From Symbiodinium natans (lineage: Eukaryota > Sar > Dinophyceae > Suessiales > Symbiodiniaceae): a stretch of 35,650 nucleotides of DNA. Numbering within the stretch: the stretch's first letter is position 1; the number at the start of each line of letters is the position of its first letter. The position numbers and the translations under genes were made by a program. Below the pieces are notes generated by a model. That model was not told the origin of the DNA. It saw only the letters and a program-made list of their open reading frames with translations, and did no database searches. Positions 22,101 to 31,699 of this stretch are shown here, in pieces. The stretch spans positions 637,386 to 673,035 of the forward strand of contig CAJNDS010002107.1 in assembly GCA_905221605.1 (NCBI GenBank), given 5' to 3'.

Positions 22101-25100
22101 GTTGTTTGTTCTGGAATAAATGGCAAGCATTTGAGCGGCAGTCAACGGCATGCTTTCTAAAAAGCCCGGCGTCTGGAACCAAGCACGCATGCACGCCGTA
22201 GGAAGCATTTGTTCCGCAAGATGCCTTTGTTACGCAAGATTCTCAACAGGGAATGCAATGGCTGGAAAGCGCACACATAAATGCAATTGTACTCTTCCCA
22301 AATTTCAAAGTCGGAGAGTCCTGCCTAGCAGGACAAGCATGCAGATGCGAAGAAAACTGGGTGCATGCCTGGCCAGGCCGAGTGACGCTCAGATTGACCG
22401 CTCTTGTAAGAGCATATAGCATGGAAGATGCGATTGGAGTTCAGTGAGATGGCCAAGCAGTCCTTAGCTGCCTTATCTCTTGCTTTGTAGACATTGTAGA
22501 CGCCGCTCTCTGTTTGGGGCTGGAAGTGCTCCATTCCTAGCAACTTGTCGTCATTGTCGTTTGCATTCCCATGCAGGATGCCCTCTGGAAGGCAGTGAGA
22601 TGCAGTGAGGCCCAACATGGTCAACAACTCTCGAAGAGATCATGGTTGCAGCAAGCCTTTCAGCTGCCGGCGGCTACCGCCAGAAATGTGAGGTTTGGGG
22701 TTGTAGTGCTTTTAGATGCATGTCGACAACCGCCTTCAAATCCAGCAGCACTCGTGTCTGGGGCTTGCGCCACTTGAGCCAACCCCAATGCCTAAACTTG
22801 CCCAAATGCTTATGTTGCATGCGCAGGTGAAAATCGACCTCCAAGGCCTTTGCGGTCGAAGCCCTCGAGAAGGCTGCCACCACACGAACAAAATGCGGAG
22901 AACCATGAGAAACGTTAAATTTGAGAACCGCTCGTGCAACCACTCGTGTAGCCCGTGTAACACCGTAACACCCTTTCGAAACACGCAGGGCAGAGAGAGG
23001 GGGAACATTGAACACAAAACACAAGTCAAGGGTCGGGCACGTGCTTTTCAGGCCGATGGGCTGCAGCTGCCATGACCGCATTTCAGTGGGGCACGACATG
23101 TTACTATCGCATGCTCTTTGCCAAATTCGCGGTCCAGTCTCCGGCGGAGTTAAATCGGCTGCCAAATGCTCTGGGATTCAGGGTTCGCGGGCCCTCCGCG
23201 ACAAAGGCTTGCAAAAGAAGTGTCGGTTCTGCGACAACCCCCGGTGCGCTAACAAAGCCTTTCAGTACATAAGGCCCCTCAACATTCTGATTCCCAATTT
23301 GTTTGCATGTGATGCATGTCTGCTGTGCGCGTGAGGGCTTCAAATTCCTTATTTCCGATGCCATTCCGCGACACCCCCTGCATCAACTTCAGCTCATCCC
23401 CGCAGTTGCCCGTCCGTTACAATCCACATCTTTCAAGCACAGCTTTGCATTTCGCCATGCCTGGGAAGACGCCCAAAGACCCAGAGAATGTACTCGAAAG
23501 CATTCGAAACCCCCAAGGCAATGTCTAGCAGACTCTCGCAAGGGTTTAGCATTTAGGCCCCTAAATCTTGAACTTTGAAGGAAGGCTCCCAAAAGCCGCG
23601 CGTCAAGGGTCTGAAAATGGTTGAAACAAGCTGCCGCGACCAGGGGTTGCAGCTGGGGGCAGGCGGGGCCCTGTAACAAAGGGGGTTTCGGGCCACAGCT
23701 GAGGAGTCCATCTGACTTGCAAGCACATTCTGCTCTCTTGTGCTGACTGATGGAATCAGGACTGATTGCATCAGTTCGATGTTCGTTCGCGTGTATCAAT
23801 TTGTGGTAAACGTGGCGACACGTAATGGAGCTTGGTTGCGGACAGTAAACTTTGAGCCCGTTGGTCATGTATCGTATACTTGTCACTTGGACGCGGTCAG
23901 GGGCCAAAAGTAGCGCGCCGCGCGCAATTCTCTCCCCTCGGTGGGTGCCCTTCTGAGTGCCATGGAGATCTGGCACTTTCATTTTTAGACGAGGGTGCCA
24001 CTTTGGAGCAATCTGTTTTGTGACTTAACTTGGGCCCAAATCGTGTGATAGTGGGATGGTTTGGGGGTGTCACACCGCACTTGCCCCGAGTTGCAGTGAA
24101 GAAGAAAGTATCTTCGAGAAAGCCAGTTGCCTCCGCTCGGCCTTCCGTCCATCAAAAGCCTCTTCACCTTGTGCTCTCTTAAATTTAATGCCGGCTTCTT
24201 GTAGAGAAATCCATCTTGCCAGAAATGTTGGTCAGCAGTCTCCTCAGTTGCGATGACGGGTTCCGAAAACTCCTGGTCAACCGTATCTTTTCATGAACAG
24301 AAGCTTCTCGTAGCCGACACGGAGCTTGTCGGCTCTGCAGCAAAGCGCCGTCACAAAATTGCCCGCTCGCACTGTGCTGAACCACCAACATGGTGAAGCT
24401 AACTCACGGCACTGGCAAGTAGTCAGGGCATCTGCCAGCGTTTAGCTTTGTAGCGGTGGGGCCTGGGGCCTCCGCGACAAGGGGCTTTGAGCCATGTATC
24501 AAGTTGGTCAAAGAGGGCCAGCTGCGCTCTCCTGGCACGTACGTGTATTGTGCCTTCCCGGCACTTGTACTGTTTCTTGTCAACGTAGGATGCCAGACAT
24601 GAGAGGCAGGCAGGTCAAAAGGCGCGAGTCTTGTACCGCGACAGCTCTTTCGGGAAGTTCCTTGATTGAAAACAATGCTGAGTTGGTAGCGCAAGCCGGA
24701 TGCGCAGACGGATTTCGCCCAGGGAGCTGCACGTGGCACTCCATTCATGGACAAACGCAGCAAGATAGCACAATGGGATCATGGATCGCAAGTAAGTCTC
24801 AGCCTTCGTGGGAGATGGCCTTCATGCGCATAGCACTCAGTTTTGCTGAAGGCTTCTGAGGGCAAGTTCTGCATGAATATCGAAACCCTTCGGCGAAGGT
24901 TCGTTCTGTTGAATGCTCGCCGGCCACAACCCCATGACCCGTCCCCCTTTGTTTTCTCTTCATCGCTAATAACGACACGGTTTCGGAGCTTGCGTTGAAC
25001 AGCTGAGCCATCGTGCCTTGCGTGTTCCTTGCACAAGTTGGGTTCACGGGGAAGGGATCATTGTGGGGTATGGGTGCAGGCACCGCAAGAAAGTGGACAA

Positions 25101-25942
25101 GATCATGCAAGTTTGTCCAGTTTCTTGCAACGATTTGTCTGTGTCGACACCACGCGCCATAAATTGTTTGCCTTCCTGCGCGTAGGGCGGCCCATGTTCA
25201 TTCCCTTTCATCCCCGTATCTCGGTGACAACATGCCTGGGCTAGGGCCTTGTCGCAGCCACATTTCCAGGACCAAGCCGAAGGCTGCACCCATATTGTTC
25301 CTTTTGCCTGCTGATCCTGCAGCATCTGGCGTCACGAAAGCTCTCCGATCTCCCCATACAGCTTCTCGTTTCAATAGTCAGATTCCCATACACCCCACAG
25401 ACAAATCAGGGTCCTTTGTTTGCAGCCTGCAGCCAAGTCGGAGTCTTGAACCTTGGGCTGCCGGCTTCCAGCTAGCGACCTTTAGGCAGGCAGGATGACA
25501 TGGTGTCGCAGGATCCCTTTCAGGCCAAAAGCACATGGCACCATACCGGCCAGATTCGGCAATCGTCGTTGCTCCGCTCTGCGCCTGGTACTGTAGCACG
25601 GCAGAATGCCGCATCGTGACATACCACACCATGTCACTCCTGTTGCGGGTTCCACTAGAGTCTTCGCCCCTCCTCGGGGCTCAAGTGTCTACCGCGCACA
25701 AAGGGGCCGCTGCGCAAAGCCTGTCGCCGCAGAGCAGGTTTAGGTTTTGTGTATCGCGCTGGAGTGCATGAAAGCACGGTCGCAAGCTCTGGGACCAGCT
25801 GGGTTAGGGCGGTGCTGGCAGATTGTTTGCAACTGACACCGCGGCATTCTGCATCCATTCGCAAGAACCTGCGCCTATAGCACGCAATTAGCGTGCTACT
25901 TCACTTGTTCCATGCATGGGGCGCTTCGATCGCTGTCTACAG
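19186..25942. other. Long stretch without a supported gene
   Basis: Apart from family B copy 2, no coding block, RNA gene or recognisable element was seen. The longest open frames (for example minus 23389-23982) lack protein-like composition, motifs or splice context. Confidence 0.45.
20020..20155 (+). repeat. Diverged dispersed repeat, family B, copy 2
   Basis: This is the partner of 790-945, in the same orientation and about 19 kb away. The stretch is not clearly coding in either copy. Confidence 0.45.
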
Positions 25943-26130
25943 GGCGCAGGCTACATCCGCTCAAAGTTCGGGCAGTGCCACATTTGAAGCCACGTCAGCG
26001 AAGGTCACTTTGGCGGCTATGGCAGGGATGACACGGCAAGCAATGGCAAGCCATCGAACTAGCCAAGCCCGAGGGCTCCCTGTCCCGGCCCGCAAAAACA
26101 GGGACATCAACTCTTCACATAGAATTGCGC
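25943..26130 (+). CDS. Possible exon, Ala/Ser/Thr-rich, unknown product
   Basis: CTGTCTACAG|G precedes an open frame reading AQATSAQSSGSATFEATSAK and then VTLAAMAGMTRQAMASHRTS. This is low-complexity and typical of linkers in dinoflagellate proteins. The 3' limit is not resolved. It may belong with the similar island at 26276-26609. Confidence 0.25.
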
Positions 26131-26275
26131 TCACTTTCAAGAGCCGATGGTATCTACAGGAGTGTGCAGCACTAGGTGCTGGAAGGCAACGTAGCTGTGT
26201 GCTGCAATCCATGCAGTGACTTGTGTCAGCTTAATGCCTCTTGCTGCGCGCTTTCACCGAGCGGCCGGGTTCCAG

Positions 26276-26609
26276 AGGTTTGGCAGCGCGCCATGAGAAG
26301 ACGTCGCCGACGGCGAAAGCAGCCAAGAGAAAGTCAACAGGTTCCTCCGCGTCCAGAAGCGATCTTGAAGATGGAGTTGCCAGTTCTGCAAGCAAGGCCT
26401 TGCACGAACCGTTGCCGATGTTGCCATCGCTCCAGATACCCAATGGCCACACGGCCGCCGATAATGAGACTTTGGACGGAGCCACAAAGCCTTTGCAAAA
26501 GAACGTGCCGTCGTTGGAAGGGGGTTGCACCACGATTATGGCTTCATACGCTGGGCACCTCAAACAAATACAAGTACATGAAGATATGCTGTCATTGAAC
26601 TCGACGTAG
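26276..26609 (+). CDS. Possible 3'-terminal exon, Ser/Lys-rich, unknown product
   Basis: GGTTCCAG (AG 26274-26275) precedes an open frame to TAG at 26607-26609. It reads hydrophilic, basic then acidic (EKTSPTAKAAKRKSTGSSAS, RSDLEDGVASSASKALHEPL) and ends ASYAGHLKQIQVHEDMLSLN. Composition is more protein-like than in neighbouring frames. No domain is recognised. Together with the island at 25.94 kb it could be the 3' end of a + strand gene upstream of the TIR-like gene. An alternative donor, ACAA|GTACAT, is present near the end. Confidence 0.3.
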
Positions 26610-27018
26610 TCCCACTCGTGAACTCGCCAAGTTTTGGAGTAGGAGTGAAATCATGTTCATGGTAGCCCGTGGCAGGAGTAGTTTTTCCTTTCTTGGGCCC
26701 TTTGGATTAGAGATGCGCTTCCCTGGGGAAATCCTACACCTGGCTCGAAAGCCTGAGCAATGTGGTGCCTCAAGCCCCCACCAAACCTTTCTCGGCGAAG
26801 AGCACCGCACCAACCCAACACGTAGAGGCAGGAGCCCCTGAACATCCTACCCATCAAAGCATCATCAAAGCCTTAGACGGCTCAAGTTTTTCAAGCCCCA
26901 AGCACCCTACAAGCCCTGTGTTTTGGGGCTGAGGGTTCACGACTTGGGCGTTAAAATTCTTCCTAAACAAACATCAAAAGACGACGGCCAGCTTCACAGA
27001 CCTCGTAGTGAGAGCCCC
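26610..27018. other. Upstream region of the TIR-like gene
   Basis: No TATA box or core promoter motif is recognised, as is usual in dinoflagellates. CTTCACAG lies about 20 nt before the ATG and could serve as a trans-splice (spliced-leader) acceptor; that is inference. Confidence 0.35.
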
Positions 27019-28043
27019 ATGGCTGTGAGTGATGGCCTCGAAGTTGGAAGTCAGTGGGATGATGCAGTCAACGATGAGTCTTGCTCAGACGTAAGGGTTT
27101 AGGGGGCTTAGGGGTTTAGTGGAACTATGGGGTTCAGTGTTGAGTTGAGACTATAGGGAACTTGTATTCTTGTATCTTCTTTGTTTTGCAAGCAAACCAG
27201 ACAGCTCAACCTTGTCATTGCCTGGAATTTGGAGAAGTAAGGATGTCCCAGCAGACCGGCCAACGCGGTTTCTTGGGTCAGTGAAACTATCCATGTGTAG
27301 CTCCCTGTACAGGTCCTCCCTCCAGCTTGTTTCTTCGAGTCCGAGGCCCTTTAGTATTAACACTTGGATGGAATGAACTAAGGTTTGCCAACGATGCACC
27401 TGCTTGGCCAGTGAAATCTGAGAAACTTATTTCACCAGCGAGCTCCCTGGCAGAGGATCGGCGCTTCAAGAAGATGGAAGAATTAGAGCACATCGCCAGT
27501 TATATTTTCGAGATGGAAGTGGTTGACAAAGATCTGCTCCGAGCCACCTTGCCCTCAAGTGCCTTGCGCTGCTTCGGAAAAATCTTTCAGAAGGACCTCA
27601 AAGGCGACTTCTATCACATGAGCTTCCCTACGCAGACGATCCATTGCTTTTGGAGCCATTCATGGCACGGAACGGCCTGGACAAAGATCCTGCTCCGAGG
27701 ATGCCCAGTGCTACCCTTATAAGCCTCATTCCTTTTCAGGGTGTTCCGAATACGTACCCCAAGTAACCTACAAGGGCGCTCTTTCTTCTCCTAGGTTGCT
27801 GGGGAACCAAGGCTCCTTTTGGTCTACTACAATGGGCGGGCTGCCCTGGTAGCCGGCTCGCTCTCTGCATTCCTTGGCGCAACCCTCTTCTTCTTCGGAC
27901 TTCTACCAGGTGCCACAGCTGTTCAGTGCTCTTGTCTTGCTCTCGCTAGTGCAAGACAAGTACTAACCTGTGGAGCGTTCTGCTCAGCTTGCCCAGATCT
28001 CTCTGTCTCACTCTCGCTCACGCTCTTGCTCTCTCTCTCTCTC

Positions 28044-28087
<44 letters not shown>

Positions 28088-30451
28088 CACAATCCCAAAG
28101 CAACCCGAAAAGTCCTGTTGAAATTCCCCACCATAAGCCGCTAACCCTAAACCCTAAACTCTGGAGACGACTGGTTCTTACAGGATGTCCTGTTCACTGG
28201 GCTGGACGTGTGAAGGAGTCGATGTGCTTGTTTCAAACCCTGTCGAGAACGGCGAAAACATTTGCAGTTGTAGTCCTTAGACGAGCACTCACTGTTGCGA
28301 TCCTCGTAAGTCTGCGTGGGCAGGGATGGAGACATTGTACAAGGGTGGTACTCCTTGTCTGTCTAAGCCTCAGGGAGGGGTTGAGCGTGTTTGTTGCTGC
28401 TGATTCCAGGGCTCGTGGTCATTTCCCTAGAGGCCCCTGAAGAAGGAACATTCTCCCTTTGACTTCTTAAGTTGGGCTCTTGGCACCATTTTCACTCTGC
28501 AAAGGCCCCGTGGAGCGACTGCTAGACGGGTGGCAAAAAGAAAAAGCAACCTGCCGCCAGGCGAGTGGCAACAAAAAACCTGCCGGATTCCCCAGGTACC
28601 CTGCGAGGCTTTTCTCTCGAGAGCGCCACCTACCAGTTTGGCCCCTGGGCGCTGGGCTTCGGTTGCCTCGTGTCCTGCATCTCGGGTTCGTCTTGAGCTA
28701 GAGGGCTACTGTGGGAACAGGTATTTCCATGAACTACCAATGTGATGTTTAATGGTTTTCTGTGTTTTTTTTATGGTCTTAAGGCTTGAAGGCAAGATAA
28801 CCTAGAACAACGTCATAAGCAAAAACATTATCAAGTCTTGATAACCATAAACCTTTCTGAAGCCCTAAACCTGAACTCTTCACCCCCTCCCATTCTCTTC
28901 ATGACTGCATGGGATCCTGTGTTGGGGCTGAAGGCTGGATCTTGAGCAGCCGCGGTGAAGGATACTTGAACTTAGCGCCTTAACCCTAAGCAGCTAGGCA
29001 GGGGCTGAGGCTTGGTGCTGCTGCTTTGGAAGCCTTCCGGATCCGTGTTCATGGATCGGATTTGCATTCATCAGATCGATGCGAAGAGGATCTTGAAAAG
29101 GTTTCCCTTTTTTTTGCTGGCAGTATTTCTTTGACAAAAGAAGGGGTCACATTTTCCCACGGTTCCAAGCACAGCTTAGGATGAGCATCTCAAGTTAGCC
29201 GGGATCTTGAGTATTGGTGGCTTCTTGAAGCACTCCGAGTCCATTCTGGTGCTTTTTGACCCAAGTTATCCGACAAGGCTTTGGACCATGTTCGAGCTTG
29301 CCGCTTTTTTGAAAGCTCATGAGGATGTTGCTGATGGCTTGATCATCCGACCAACTTTCCTAGGACCTGCTGCAGTGGGACTGTTTGTTTTCGATACTTT
29401 GCTCGCTATCTGCATCATCCTCGCTAGCTATGAAGAGATAGAACTAAACATTCTGGTGCTCGCGCTTGTGTTCTATTTCATCTTTGCTTCTGGCGGCCAT
29501 TGGCTGCGCGGCTATTTCCGACAGATTGATGAATGCTTGGACAAGCTCAAAAGCTTTAGCCTGAAGGAAGCCACCTCGCAGTGTTGCACCATGAATCATC
29601 GAGATAATGAAGCTAGGCAAGCCCTTGGGATTCTTTTTTTGCTACCCTTATGACGTGTTTGTGAGGATGAGAAATTTGGGAACCCTGAAGCTTAAACCCT
29701 TAGGAAACATTTTCCAGAGGGTTCTTTCAGGGGGCCAACATAGGAAGGCAACACCATTCCTTGTGACCGAGAGACCATCAGGGAATGCATTCGCACCTGG
29801 TTTGGCAATGAGGCTCGGATTCCAGCAGTACCCTTATTCCGTTTAGGACTCCCAGCACTACCCTTTTTCCTTTTTTTGAGGGAAGGGGGATGGTTCTTGT
29901 CCCTTAGCCTATAAACCCCCAATTCACCAACGGGTGCTCCTTTCTCGTATGCAACTGCGAAACCAAGGAAGAGGAGTTTGAGGCCGCAGTAAGGTCTCGA
30001 GTATCTGCTGCCTTCATGAGAAGTTTAGGGCATTATGCTATACCCTTTTCCTGGTTCATGGGGGCGAGCCTGCCCGTGTTGTGGGCTTACGTCGACTTCA
30101 TGGGCGCCAGGCTTCGCGAAGGGGAATTGTTCTACTCCTTGGTGAGCTTCCTCTACACTTTGATCGTTTGGTTGGGTTATGGGCCTTATGCCTACTTCAT
30201 CAGCCTCGTGTTTGCTTACACGCTTCGAAAGAGATTTGCCAGTTGGTGCTTGGATTGGACCGTGACTTTGCTTGGGACCTGCTTCATGTTTTCCCTGGGC
30301 TGGCATGCATGCCATGCAGCTGGTGCTGCTAACACAGGCAGGCGACTTGCTGGGAATGATCTTGTGGGGTGTCCTGGTGGTATTGTGCGCTCTGTTTTGG
30401 CGAAGGCTTTGGTTCCGTGCCATAGCGAAGAAGCACACAGAAGAAGCATAG
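27019..30451 (+). CDS. Ten-exon gene for a polytopic membrane protein with a split TIR-like signature (dinoflagellate-expanded family)
   Basis: Exons by eye: 27019-27090, 27193-27236, 27326-27707, 27795-27909, 28596-28685, 29010-29077, 29180-29608, 29744-29809, 29968-30261, 30338-30451. Phases match at every junction, giving 1674 nt (557 residues plus TAG). The start is the only ATG opening a frame that runs into a GTAAGG donor. Motifs in order: FWSHSWHG (about 147-154); membrane segment in exon 4 (about 180-203); membrane segment across exons 5-6 (about 217-240); VFMDRICIHQI (247-257); SILVLFDPSYPTRLWTMFEL (278-297); two further membrane segments (about 318-361); IPCDRETIRECIRTWFGN (exon 8); several more hydrophobic segments in exons 9-10; basic tail AKKHTEEA. 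I recognise this box order from a large dinoflagellate family of unknown function. The box logic resembles TIR domains; a TIR fold and NAD hydrolysis are inference. The last acceptor could instead be 30319 (563 residues), and three donors are ambiguous by 3 nt. A complete, intact gene is likely. Confidence 0.85.
28028..28082 (+). repeat. (CT)n microsatellite inside intron 4 of the TIR-like gene
   Basis: This is an almost pure CT run with one CG interruption, preceded by imperfect CTCTCG/CTCACG units from about 28003. It lies in the largest intron (27910-28595). Confidence 0.9.
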
Positions 30452-30796
30452 TTTCACAATTTGAGATCGTGGGCTGGGCACACAGACTTCCGGAAAAAGC
30501 TGCTGCTGCACACTCAAACTCAATATGAATATGGATGAAGAATCGAGTTCGGCTTCCAGAACAGTTATGATGGCGCCCCCTAAGCAAACTTCAAAGTCAA
30601 TGGCCTACCGCCAAGGGTTCATTTAAGGGTTGGGTCCAAGGTGGGGGCGCTGCCGGATTTGGGATGCAGCAGCATTTAAGGTTCAGCCATACTGCCAGAG
30701 ACAGCGAACGATACTTGCAGGTAAGGCTGGGACGGTTTTTGGTTTTGTTACTGTTCTGCTTCTGCAAGCAAGGAATATGCCTACCCTTCCAGGACG
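30452..30796. other. 3' flank of the TIR-like gene
   Basis: This is presumably 3' UTR and spacer before the GT tract. No AATAAA-type signal is clear. Confidence 0.35.
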
Positions 30797-30945
30797 CTGT
30801 GTGTGTGTGTGTGTGTGTGGGTGCGTGCGCGTGCGTGTGCGAGTGCGTGTGCGTGTGCGTGTGCGCGTGCGTGTGCGTGTGCGTGTGCGCGTGCGCGTGC
30901 GCGTGCGCGTGCTCGTGCGCGTGCGCGCGCGCGTGTGGCCGCGGG
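30797..30945 (+). repeat. Alternating (GT/GC)n tract 1
   Basis: This starts as GTGT and then becomes mixed GTGC/GTGTGC/GCGC, strictly alternating purine and pyrimidine for long stretches. Such sequence favours left-handed Z-DNA. Confidence 0.9.
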
Positions 30946-31059
30946 CGTTTGCGGGAGGGGTGGTGCGTGCGGGAGTGTGAGTGAGGGCATGTGAAGTGCG
31001 GGGAGGTGCGTGCGGGCGTGTGGTGCGGTCGTGGCGAGGTGGGAGTGGGGGTGAGCTGG

Positions 31060-31284
31060 GCGTGTGCGTGTGCGTGTGGGTGTGTGTGTGTGGTGGTTGT
31101 GTGTGCGTGTGCTGGGTGTGCGTGTGCGTGTGCGCGTGCGCGTGCGTGTGCGTGTGCGTGCGCGTGCGCGTGTGCGTGTGCGTGTGCGTGTGCGTGTGCG
31201 TGCGTGCGTGCAATCTTGACAAGCATGCCTGGCCGTAAGCCTCCCACACAGTGCTGTGTGTGTGTGTGTGTGCGCGCGCACGCA
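31060..31284 (+). repeat. Alternating (GT/GC)n tract 2
   Basis: This is the same composition as tract 1, with a short interruption at about 31212-31250 (unique sequence), and ends GCGCGCGCACGCAC. The intervening 30946-31059 is G-rich and degenerate. Confidence 0.85.
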
Positions 31285-31402
31285 CTGTAGTTTGACCGTT
31301 TGCTCATCAAACCCTCATTGCACAAGGCGCAGTGGCTCCTGAGGCTTCAGATGCCGGCAGAAATCAGGCAGTTCAACGACTGCCCTATCAGCATACGTGA
31401 TG

Positions 31403-31410
31403 TATATATA

Positions 31411-31484
<74 letters not shown>

Positions 31485-31542
31485 GATTATTATTATTATA
31501 TATATATATATATATATATTATACATATATATATATATGGAC
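31403..31542 (+). repeat. (ATT)n array passing into (AT)n
   Basis: About 30 ATT units with one ATG interruption, then AT dinucleotides from about 31498 to 31538. Confidence 0.9.
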
Positions 31543-31566
31543 ACACCCCCCCCCCCCATGACCCAC
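31529..31566 (+). repeat. Left arm of a 3-kb-spaced inverted repeat
   Basis: ATATATATGG, ACACA, a run of 12 C, then ATGACCCAC. The reverse complement is found at 34461-34494. Arms differ by about two substitutions and by C-run length. Confidence 0.65.
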
Positions 31567-31699
31567 CCAGATCTGTTTCCCTCGTAAATACCGTTTAACA
31601 CCCGATCGTGCCCTATGCCGTTTTTTGCTACTCTCAGTGGCTGTCTCTCGACAAAACAGACCCCACACGGCCCACAAGACTGGACGCCGAGACGCGCGA

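Noticed and set aside
23389-23982. Longest minus-strand open frame of the left half (197 codons)
   Set aside because: Cys/His-heavy random-looking composition, no motif, no splice sites, overlapping frames also open.
27151-27399. Minus-strand open frame with a protein-like look
   Set aside because: It overlaps exons 2 and 3 of the phase-consistent + strand gene; it is treated as a shadow.
28141-28158. True telomere or chromosome end
   Set aside because: Only two CCCTAAA units inside an intron, with coding exons on both sides.
29207-29653. A stand-alone single-exon CDS of 148 codons
   Set aside because: It is the middle of exon 7 of the TIR-like gene; the frame begins after an acceptor at 29179 and leaves coding sequence at about 29608.
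30597-31325. Minus-strand open frames of 166-242 codons rich in His, Thr, Arg and Ala
   Set aside because: They are translations of the GT/GC tracts; the alternating dinucleotide has no stops, so openness carries no information.
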